Source of the DNA: Acidimicrobiia bacterium
GTDB taxonomy: Bacteria > Actinomycetota > Acidimicrobiia > Spongiisociales > UBA5794
DNA: 10,099 nucleotides
Reading direction: 5' to 3'
Assembly: GCA_030598905.1 (NCBI GenBank)
Contig: JAUVPA010000037.1
Span: forward strand, 1-10,099
Numbering within the stretch: position 1 is the first letter of the stretch; the number at the start of each line of letters is the position of its first letter. This document shows, piece after piece, positions 1 to 4,995 of this stretch. A model generated the notes under the pieces. The model searched no databases, was not told where the DNA came from, and saw nothing but the letters and a program-made list of their open reading frames with translations. The position numbers and the translations under genes were made by a program.

Positions 1-233
1 ACAAAGTACCCGGCGTCCGTGCCGCACTGTGTTACGACCTGTCCACGGCAAGGAACAGCAGGGAGCACAACCACGCCAACGTACTCACCCTCGGTGCAGG
101 TCTGGTGGGGGACGGTCTCGCCTGGCAGATCGTCCAGGAGTTCCTGGCCGTGCAGTGGGGAGGCGGGCGACATCAGCGCCGCGTCGACAAGATCTCCCAG
201 ATCGAGCAGACGTACGCGAGGACGCCGGTGTGA
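1..233 (+). CDS. rpiB: Ribose-5-phosphate isomerase B-like protein, C-terminal part (BMC-associated), truncated by window start
   Basis: Only the last 76 residues are in the window (reading frame from base 3, TGA at 231-233); the family is about 150 residues, so roughly half is visible. The visible part matches the RpiB/LacAB C-terminal half: an ALCYD strand, the SREHNHANVLTLG block whose His corresponds to E. coli RpiB His99, and the C-terminal GGGRHQRRVDKI segment carrying the two Arg residues equivalent to Arg133 and Arg137. RpiB interconverts ribose-5-phosphate and ribulose-5-phosphate, and some relatives use other sugar phosphates. One position is odd: the usual GSR/GAR-VVG motif reads GAGLVG, so the Arg expected near E. 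coli position 110 is Gly (codon at 99-101). The gene overlaps deoC by GTGA, so it is part of the microcompartment operon and its product is probably a core or associated enzyme. The family call is secure; the substrate is not. Confidence 0.9.
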   Translation, partial: KVPGVRAALCYDLSTARNSREHNHANVLTLGAGLVGDGLAWQIVQEFLAVQWGGGRHQRRVDKISQIEQTYARTPV

Positions 234-1078
234 CGGGCCACGACAGCGACCGTGAGCTGCTCATCGAGCTCGTGACCCGCGAGGTGCTGGCGGCTCTCGC
301 CGAGCGCAACGACGTGTGCAGCAGCCCAGAACAGGTCAGGAGGGTCGTTGCCAACGGCGCCGATCGCGTTGCGTTTCATGGCGCAGGCGCCGAGGTGCCC
401 GCCGACCTCGCCCGGTACATCGACCATACGCTGCTGAAACCCGACACCACCTCGGAAGACATCGACCGCATCTCGGCTGAAGCGAGTGAGTACGGTTTCG
501 CGTCGGTATGTGTCAACCCCAGCTGGGTGAAGCGTGCCGCCACCAACCTGCGCGGCACCGAAGTCAGGGTTACATCCGTGGTCGGCTTTCCTCTCGGTGC
601 TTCGACCCCGGAGATCAAGGCCATGGAAACCCGACGGGCCATCCGCGACGGTGCTCGGGAGATAGACATGGTGATCAACATTGGCGCCCTCAAGTCTGGT
701 GAATACGATCTCGTGCGGCGCGACATCGAGAAGGTCGTCGACTCGGCCCATGAAGCCGGCGCGATAGTCAAGGTGATCCTCGAGACGGGCCTCTTGTCCG
801 ACGAGGAGAAAGTGATCGGTTCGGCGCTCGCCAAGAAGGCCCATGCGGACTTCGTCAAGACCTCCACAGGATTCGGTCATGGGGGAGCAACCGTCTACGA
901 CGTCGCTTTGATGCGCGAGACCGTGGGTCCGGACATGGGTGTCAAGGCGTCGGGTGGGGTTCGCACCACGGAGGACGCCGAGGACATGATTGCGGCCGGG
1001 GCGACCCGCATCGGCGCATCGGCAGGTATCCAAATTGTGAGCGGGATGGAGGGAGACAAGAGTGGCAACGGGAATTGA
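230..1078 (+). CDS. deoC: Deoxyribose-phosphate aldolase (DERA) with N-terminal encapsulation helix
   Basis: A class I aldolase that reversibly cleaves 2-deoxyribose-5-phosphate into acetaldehyde and glyceraldehyde-3-phosphate. I choose GTG at 230, giving 282 residues: it overlaps the upstream stop as GTGA and has GAGGA (218-222) at good spacing. Upstream codons of the open frame do not resemble the family. DERA blocks appear in order: DHTLLKPD (65-72), VCVNPSWV (93-100), VVGFPLGAST (117-126), EIDMVINIG (144-152, Asp146), KVILETG with the likely Schiff-base Lys181, DFVKTSTGFG with Lys210, and VKASGGVRT (238-246). All expected catalytic residues are present. About 60 extra residues precede the catalytic domain: an amphipathic helix (about 5-26) and then a polar, Gly/Ala-containing linker, the layout of a BMC encapsulation peptide. 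The 3' end overlaps the next shell gene by 17 bp. The acetaldehyde product would feed the aldehyde dehydrogenase encoded downstream. Confidence 0.95.
   Translation: MTGHDSDRELLIELVTREVLAALAERNDVCSSPEQVRRVVANGADRVAFHGAGAEVPADLARYIDHTLLKPDTTSEDIDRISAEASEYGFASVCVNPSWVKRAATNLRGTEVRVTSVVGFPLGASTPEIKAMETRRAIRDGAREIDMVINIGALKSGEYDLVRRDIEKVVDSAHEAGAIVKVILETGLLSDEEKVIGSALAKKAHADFVKTSTGFGHGGATVYDVALMRETVGPDMGVKASGGVRTTEDAEDMIAAGATRIGASAGIQIVSGMEGDKSGNGN
242..307 (+). other. Predicted encapsulation peptide of DeoC (residues about 5-26)
   Basis: The segment beginning DRELLIELVTREVLAAL has hydrophobic residues every three or four positions between charged ones, which gives an amphipathic helix. It is followed by a polar linker before the DERA domain. 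This matches short N-terminal helices that target enzymes such as PduP and PduD to BMC shells. Ordinary DeoC proteins begin close to the catalytic domain. The targeting role is inferred. Confidence 0.75.
1048..1055 (+). promoter_or_regulatory. Ribosome binding site fixing the BMC-T start
   Basis: GGAGGGAG lies inside the 3' end of deoC, about 6 bases before GTG at 1062. It supports that start and a 17 bp overlap with deoC, which implies translational coupling. Confidence 0.75.
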
Positions 1079-1688
1079 GCTGCGGTCATACGCGTTCCTG
1101 GACAGTTTGCAGCCGCAGTACGCCGCGTTCCTGGGCACCATCGCGCAGGGTTTTCTCCCTCTTGCTGGTGAGGCCTCGCTGTTCGTCGAGGTAGCTCCGG
1201 GAATCGAGATCAACCGGCTGACAGACGTCGCATTGAAGGCGACCGGAGTCAAGCCGGGAATGCAGATCATCGAGAGGTACTACGGGTTGCTCGAGGTGCA
1301 TTCTCCGCAGCAGGCCGAGGCTCGCGCCGCGGGTGAGGCCATCCTCGACGCGATCGGTGTGGAGGAGAGCGGTCGGATCAAGCCCAAGGTGCTCTCGAGC
1401 CAGATCATTCGCCGAATCGACGACCACCATGCCCAACTCATCAACCGAACGCGACACGGCCAGATGATCATCCCCGGACAGACTCTCTATGTGTTGGAAT
1501 GTGAGCCTGCCGCATACGCCGCCCTGGCGGCGAACGAAGCGGAGAAGTCTGCCGACATCAACGTCCTCGAGGTCAGGGCCTTCGGCTCGATGGGCCGGAT
1601 CTACCTCGGGGGGGAGGAACAGGACATCGATGTCGGCTGGCAAGCCGCCGTAGGCGCCCTCGAGAGCCTTGACGGAAGAGATGACTGA
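1062..1688 (+). CDS. Tandem-domain BMC shell protein (BMC-T, CsoS1D/EtuB-like double-layer type)
   Basis: A 208-residue protein with two fused BMC domains, the usual BMC-T length, expected to form a trimer that is a pseudohexameric shell tile. The GTG start at 1062 is set by a strong ribosome site. The sequence has the circularly permuted style of CsoS1D-type trimers, with blocks YAFLDSLQPQYAAF (10-23), GFLPLAGEASLFVEV (30-44) and ALAANEAEKSADINVLEV (154-171). It resembles from memory the BMC-T proteins of Haliangium ochraceum that stack as face-to-face trimers. Glu71-Arg72 in the IIERYYGLLEVH segment match the conserved Glu/Arg pair that gates the large central pore in CsoS1D. Such gated, stacked trimers are thought to pass larger metabolites, here possibly sugar phosphates, CoA or NAD. 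It is the first shell gene of the operon, 43 bp before the BMC-H gene. Family assignment is confident; double stacking is inferred. Confidence 0.9.
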   Translation: MATGIELRSYAFLDSLQPQYAAFLGTIAQGFLPLAGEASLFVEVAPGIEINRLTDVALKATGVKPGMQIIERYYGLLEVHSPQQAEARAAGEAILDAIGVEESGRIKPKVLSSQIIRRIDDHHAQLINRTRHGQMIIPGQTLYVLECEPAAYAALAANEAEKSADINVLEVRAFGSMGRIYLGGEEQDIDVGWQAAVGALESLDGRDD

Positions 1689-1706
1689 TAGCTGAAAGTA
1701 GACAGC

Positions 1707-1730
1707 AACGAACGAACGGAGTGAGTGAGT
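1707..1730 (+). repeat. Paired tetranucleotide repeats (AACG)x3 (GAGT)x3 before the BMC-H gene
   Basis: The 43 bp gap between BMC-T and BMC-H ends with three copies of AACG immediately followed by three copies of GAGT, one base before the ATG at 1732. The only Shine-Dalgarno-like bases (GGAG at 1718-1721 and the following GAG units) lie within this repeat. It therefore forms the ribosome-binding region of the major shell gene. Copy-number change could alter translation; this is speculation. Confidence 0.8.
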
Positions 1731-1731
1731 T

Positions 1732-2034
1732 ATGGCTGAAGCCTTGGGGATGATCGAGACACGCAGCTTTGCTGCGGTCGTGGAGGCCGCGGATGCGATG
1801 GTGAAGGCGGCCAAGGTCGAGCTTGTCTCTTACGAAGAGACCGGTGGTGGCTACATCACGGCCGTCGTTCGCGGCGATGTCGCGGCCGTCAAAGCCGCTG
1901 TGGATGCCGGTGTGAGGGGTGCAGAGAAGGTCGGCGAGGTCATCGCGACACACGTCATCGCCCGTCCGCATCTCAACATCGATCTCGTCCTCCCACTGGG
2001 ACGGAGTGACCAGGCACAAGACGAGCTCGGCTGA
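1732..2034 (+). CDS. Hexameric BMC shell protein (BMC-H, PduA/EutM/CcmK family)
   Basis: A 100-residue single-domain BMC protein, expected to form the flat hexamers that make up most shell facets. It has the full Pfam BMC pattern: ALGMIETRSFAAVVEAADAM (4-23), then KAAKVELVSYE, the pore loop ETGGGY (36-41), ITAVVRGDVAAVKAAVDAG and the closing strand ATHVIARPH. It resembles the H. ochraceum BMC-H remembered as EKTGGGY at the pore; here the Lys is Glu, so two acidic residues (Glu35, Glu36) flank the pore. The PduA Ser40 position appears to be Gly39, suggesting a wide, neutral aperture. A short polar tail (DQAQDELG) ends the protein. It is the only BMC-H gene in the window, so it should be the main facet component unless others lie upstream. 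The ATG start follows a repeat-containing ribosome-binding region. Confidence 0.96.
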   Translation: MAEALGMIETRSFAAVVEAADAMVKAAKVELVSYEETGGGYITAVVRGDVAAVKAAVDAGVRGAEKVGEVIATHVIARPHLNIDLVLPLGRSDQAQDELG

Positions 2035-2070
2035 GCGCGGAGATCCATCGAGAAATAGGAGACGACGCAG

Positions 2071-2076
2071 AGGAGA
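2071..2076 (+). promoter_or_regulatory. Ribosome binding site for the first BMC-P gene
   Basis: AGGAGA sits 7 bases before GTG at 2084 and decides that start; the open frame extends further upstream but overlaps the BMC-H gene. A second AGGAGA occurs at 2057-2062 in the same 49 bp gap. Confidence 0.7.
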
Positions 2077-2083
2077 TGAGGCC

Positions 2084-2371
2084 GTGAACCTGGGACGCGT
2101 CGCCGGCACACTCGTTGCAAGCCGAAAGGAGCCCCTCATGGAGGGCTTGACGCTTCTCGTCGTGCGGCAGCTCGACGTGGACAACACCGAGACCGGCGGT
2201 TACGTCGTGGCCGTCGACGCCGTCGGGGCGGGAGTCGGAGAGATTGTCATGTACGCCTCAGGGAGTTCGGCTCGACAAACCGAAGCGACTCAGAATCGGC
2301 CGGCGGATGCCGTTGTGATGGCGATCGTCGACACCTGGGACGTCGATGGCGAGACCGTCTACACGAAGTGA
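2084..2371 (+). CDS. BMC vertex protein (BMC-P, EutN/CcmL family), copy 1
   Basis: A 95-residue EutN/CcmL-fold protein; these form pentamers that cap the vertices of the icosahedral shell. The GTG at 2084 is chosen because it follows AGGAGA and begins the family's N-terminal strand, LGRVAGTLVASRKEPLMEG. Other family blocks are LLVVRQLD (25-32), VAVDAVGAGVGEIVMYASG (about 42-60), SSARQTEATQNRPADAV and MAIVDTWDV near the C-terminus. It is the most canonical of the three vertex proteins here and closely resembles the H. ochraceum BMC-P as remembered. The gene lies between BMC-H and the aldehyde dehydrogenase, with 6 bp to the dehydrogenase ATG. Only about sixty copies of vertex protein are needed per idealised shell, so three paralogues may differ in position or function. 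Confidence 0.95.
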   Translation: MNLGRVAGTLVASRKEPLMEGLTLLVVRQLDVDNTETGGYVVAVDAVGAGVGEIVMYASGSSARQTEATQNRPADAVVMAIVDTWDVDGETVYTK

Positions 2372-2377
2372 GCGTTG

Positions 2378-3850
2378 ATGACCGATAAGGGCATGCTCGA
2401 CGATCGTGAGATCCAGGCAATCATCGACCGCGTCAAGGGACGGGTGGCCGAGGTCGAAAACACCGGCCGCACCGGACCGTCGCTCCTCGCCGCGTCACAT
2501 CTCGCCGCCTCCGAATCGCAACTCGGGGATGGGATCTATCGCACGATCGGCGAAGCCGTGCATGCGGCACGCGCAGCCTTCGAGGTCTTCCAGGACATGG
2601 GGCTCGAAGCACGACGTGCGATTGTCGAGTCGATGCGCCAAGCCATGCACCGTGAGGGAGAGCGGCTTGCCTACATGGCTCGTGAGGAGACCGGTCTCGG
2701 TCGCGCCGAGGACAAGGTGATCAAGAATCGGCTCGTCACAACACGAACGCCCGGGCCCGAGGATCTCGAGCCCCAGGTCGTGACGGGGGACCAGGGCATG
2801 ATGGTCACGGAGTTTGCTCCCTATGGTGTGATCGGATCGATCACACCGACGACCAATCCGACGTCGACGATCATCAACAACTCGATTGCGATGATCTCGG
2901 CCGGCAACGCGGTGACGTTCAACGTTCACCCGAATGCCAAGAGCGTGTCTGTGGAGAATATCCAGCTTCTCAACCGCGCGATCGTCGCTGCCGGTGGGCC
3001 CGCGGATCTGATCACAGCAACGCCGGAACCAACGCTGGAGTCTGCCAAGGAGTTGATGGACCACCCCGACGTGAAGGTGCTCCTCGTCACGGGAGGGCCA
3101 GGAGTCGTGCGAGAGGCACTGCGAACACCGAAGAAGGCAATCACGGCGGGGCCTGGGAATCCTCCAGCAGTGGTCGACCAAACCGCTGATGTCGAGCAAG
3201 CTGGCCGAGACATCGTCCGTGGAGCGTCCTTCGACAACAATGTCATCTGCACCGACGAGAAAACAACGATCGTCGTCGACAGCGTGGCAGACCGGCTCGT
3301 GCAAGCGATGTCCTCTTCAGGTGCGTACCGCTTGAAGGAACACGAACTCAAACGGCTCGAACGTGTGATCTTTCGTGAGCTCGGACCACCGAACAAGCCG
3401 GGAGCCATCAACCCGGAGTGGATCGGCAAGGATGCCGGCAGAATCCTCGCCGAGATCGGTGTGCAGGTAGACGGGGATCCGCGTCTCGTCGTTGCCGAGG
3501 TGCCGCGAGAGCACAGCCTCGTGTGGACCGAACAGATGATGCCCGTCATGCCCGTCGTGCGGGTCAAGGACGTCGCCGCCGCCATCGAACTCGCCGTCAG
3601 GTCGGAGCACCAATTCCGGCACACCGCCTCGATCTACTCGACAAACGTGGAGACGATCACGACGATGGCGCGAGCGATGAATTGCTCGATCTTCGTCGCG
3701 AATGGGCCCAATTTCGCGGGGCTCGGTCAGGGAGGCGAAGGGTTCACCTCCTTTTCGATCGCCAGTCCGACCGGTGAGGGTCTCAGCCGACCGAGGACCT
3801 TCTCTCGGGTCCGTCGCGTGACCGTGGTCGGGGCGCTCCGCATTGTCTGA
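2378..3850 (+). CDS. CoA-acylating aldehyde dehydrogenase (PduP/EutE-like), BMC core enzyme
   Basis: A 490-residue NAD-dependent aldehyde dehydrogenase of the PduP/EutE family, which oxidises an aldehyde with CoA to acyl-CoA. Here the substrate is probably acetaldehyde from DeoC, giving acetyl-CoA and NADH. The frame opens with TTG at 2375, but ATG at 2378 is preferred. An N-terminal amphipathic helix (about 8-27) and polar linker come before the domain. Family blocks are FAPYGVIGSITPTTNPTST (about 146-164), the catalytic Cys291 in NNVICTDEKT, HTASIYS (about 416-422), and the C-terminal GLGQGGEGFTSFSIASPTGE followed by RTFSRVRR and a terminal ALRIV, as in EutE/PduP. It lies 6 bp after a BMC-P gene, and its last 8 bp overlap the TTG start of the next shell gene. 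The CoA-acylating class is well supported; exact aldehyde preference is inferred from context. Confidence 0.95.
   Translation: MTDKGMLDDREIQAIIDRVKGRVAEVENTGRTGPSLLAASHLAASESQLGDGIYRTIGEAVHAARAAFEVFQDMGLEARRAIVESMRQAMHREGERLAYMAREETGLGRAEDKVIKNRLVTTRTPGPEDLEPQVVTGDQGMMVTEFAPYGVIGSITPTTNPTSTIINNSIAMISAGNAVTFNVHPNAKSVSVENIQLLNRAIVAAGGPADLITATPEPTLESAKELMDHPDVKVLLVTGGPGVVREALRTPKKAITAGPGNPPAVVDQTADVEQAGRDIVRGASFDNNVICTDEKTTIVVDSVADRLVQAMSSSGAYRLKEHELKRLERVIFRELGPPNKPGAINPEWIGKDAGRILAEIGVQVDGDPRLVVAEVPREHSLVWTEQMMPVMPVVRVKDVAAAIELAVRSEHQFRHTASIYSTNVETITTMARAMNCSIFVANGPNFAGLGQGGEGFTSFSIASPTGEGLSRPRTFSRVRRVTVVGALRIV
2399..2458 (+). other. Predicted encapsulation peptide of the aldehyde dehydrogenase (residues about 8-27)
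   Basis: The segment beginning DDREIQAIIDRVKGRV forms an amphipathic helix followed by a Gly/Ser/Thr-rich stretch before the dehydrogenase domain, as in PduP. It shares the opening pattern Asp-Arg-Glu-(Leu/Ile) with the DeoC N-terminal helix. The targeting role is inferred. Confidence 0.75.
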
Positions 3851-4436
3851 GCGAGACCCGGCAATCGGCCTTCTCGAGTTCGCATCGATCGCCGCCGGCA
3901 TCGAGGCTGCCGACGCCATGGTCAAGGCAGCCCCCGTCGCAGGGATCTACGCCGGCACCGTCCACCCCGGCAAGTATCTGGTGATGGTCAGCGGTGACAC
4001 TGCCTCTGTGGAAGTGGCCCTCGATAGGGCACGGTCTGACGCCGACGCAGAGGTGTTCCTCCCCGACGTCCACTCCTCGATTCCCGATGCCATGACCCGA
4101 GGGCAGAGAGCGGCACCCGGTGGTGAATCTCTTGGGGTTTGTGAGACAACAACGGTGGCAGCCGTCATCTCTGCGGCGGATGCCGGCGTCAAGGCAGCAC
4201 ACGTCGAAGCATCGGCTGTTCGCATCGCCGACGGATTGGGTGGGAAGGGATATGTGCTTTTTGTGGGCACCCTCGCAGATGTCGAGGCTGCGCTCGAGGC
4301 CGCGGAGGCAGCCGTGGAGCCGTCACATATCGTCGGTGTGTCGCTCATTCCGCAGTTGGCGGCGGAGGTGGCGCAGAACATGGAATCCGATCTCAGATTC
4401 CTCAAGCGGATCTCCCGACCTTCGGGGAAGCGCTGA
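3843..4436 (+). CDS. Tandem-domain BMC shell protein (BMC-T, PduT-like single-layer type)
   Basis: A 197-residue protein with two BMC domains in the normal, unpermuted order, expected to form a trimeric pseudohexamer. Domain 1 runs from about 7 (AIGLLEFASIAAGIEAADAM) and domain 2 from about 97 (LGVCETTTVAAVISAADAG), ending with VGVSLIPQL. The layout matches PduT and the H. ochraceum single-layer BMC-T. The only available start between the in-frame stop at 3819-3821 and the domain is TTG at 3843, which overlaps the dehydrogenase stop by 8 bp; its Shine-Dalgarno is weak, so expression may depend on coupling. The domain 1 pore loop reads TVHPGKY. As I recall it, PduT has TICPGKF, whose Cys38 binds an iron-sulfur cluster at the trimer axis; here that residue is His41. 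The domain 2 loop is GLGGKGY. The single Cys (Cys100) is away from the pore loops. Confidence 0.93.
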   Translation: MSERDPAIGLLEFASIAAGIEAADAMVKAAPVAGIYAGTVHPGKYLVMVSGDTASVEVALDRARSDADAEVFLPDVHSSIPDAMTRGQRAAPGGESLGVCETTTVAAVISAADAGVKAAHVEASAVRIADGLGGKGYVLFVGTLADVEAALEAAEAAVEPSHIVGVSLIPQLAAEVAQNMESDLRFLKRISRPSGKR

Positions 4437-4714
4437 TGCAACTCGGCGAGGTGCGTGGGACCGTCGTGGCAACCATCAAGTCCGCAGGCCTCGAAGGTGT
4501 GCGCTTCCTCGTTGTCCAGCCGCTCGACCGGAACCGCACCCCAACGGGTCGACCCGTTGTCGCTGCGGACGCAGTTCATATGGCAGGGCCTGGTGAGCTG
4601 GTGTACTTCGTCGCAGCTCGCGAGGCTGCCGAAGCCCTCGACGAGCGTTTTGTGCCGGTCGACCACGCCATTGTCGGCATCGTCGACGACGTGACGCTGA
4701 GCAGCGACGCATGA
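4436..4714 (+). CDS. BMC vertex protein (BMC-P, EutN/CcmL family), copy 2
   Basis: A 92-residue EutN/CcmL-family pentamer protein. The ATG at 4436 shares one base with the preceding TGA, so translation is coupled to the BMC-T gene. Recognisable blocks are the N-terminal LGEVRGTVVATIKSAGLEG, then RFLVVQPLD (23-31), VVAADAVHMAGPGELVYF and the closing IVGIVDDV. It is the most divergent of the three vertex proteins. The usual Gly-Ser-Ser-Ala-Arg loop after the fourth strand is replaced by VAAREAAEALDER, and an acidic, Ala-rich stretch precedes the last strand. It is followed in tandem by another BMC-P gene with a 4 bp ATGA overlap. The two may form distinct or mixed pentamers; the sequence cannot decide this. 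Confidence 0.93.
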   Translation: MQLGEVRGTVVATIKSAGLEGVRFLVVQPLDRNRTPTGRPVVAADAVHMAGPGELVYFVAAREAAEALDERFVPVDHAIVGIVDDVTLSSDA

Positions 4715-4995
4715 AGATCGCCAGGGTGCGCGGCAACGTCGTTTCGACGATCAACCATCCCTTCTTCGACGGCCACCGGTTGCTCGTCTGCGATGTTCTC
4801 GACGACTCGGGCGCAGTAGGAGAAAAATACGTCATAGCGGTCGACACGGTGGAAGCGGGACCTGGTGACACTGTCCTGCTCCTCGACGAGGGGACATCCT
4901 CTCGCCAGATCTTCGGAATAGCCTCGGGCCCCATCCGTACCACGATTGTCGGAATCGTCGACGATTGGTCGTCCGCTGCCGGAGAGAGTTCATAG
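4711..4995 (+). CDS. BMC vertex protein (BMC-P, EutN/CcmL family), copy 3
   Basis: A 94-residue EutN/CcmL-family pentamer protein and the last recognisable shell gene of the operon. The ATG start overlaps the previous stop as ATGA. Family features are IARVRGNVVSTINHPFFDG at the N-terminus, HRLLVCDVLD (22-31), YVIAVDTVEAGPGDTVLLL, the loop EGTSSRQIFG (close to the family's EGSSAR motif) and IVGIVDDW. Its similarity of layout to the preceding BMC-P suggests an old tandem duplication, although the two differ at many positions. Its TAG stop at 4993-4995 directly abuts the GTG of the lipoprotein gene. Confidence 0.94.
   Translation: MKIARVRGNVVSTINHPFFDGHRLLVCDVLDDSGAVGEKYVIAVDTVEAGPGDTVLLLDEGTSSRQIFGIASGPIRTTIVGIVDDWSSAAGESS

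Noticed and set aside
29..229. Extending deoC upstream to an ATG at 29
   Set aside because: This part overlaps the RpiB C-terminus in another frame, and its translation is Arg/Pro-rich with no similarity to DERA. GTG at 230 has a good ribosome site and a GTGA overlap.
173..1270. 365-codon open frame on the minus strand opposite deoC and the first BMC-T gene
   Set aside because: It lies antisense to two clearly conserved genes, has no recognisable motifs, and such frames are common opposite G+C-rich genes.
1692..1706. Short inverted repeat (GCTG/CAGC) in the gap between BMC-T and BMC-H
   Set aside because: The stem is only 4 bp with no T-run, too weak for a terminator inside an operon.
1919..2083. 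Extending the first BMC-P upstream to 1919
   Set aside because: The extension overlaps the BMC-H coding region and lacks family similarity; AGGAGA and the canonical EutN start favour GTG at 2084.
2495..3304. 269-codon open frame on the minus strand opposite the aldehyde dehydrogenase
   Set aside because: Antisense shadow of a conserved enzyme; Arg/Asp/His-rich composition typical of out-of-frame translation.
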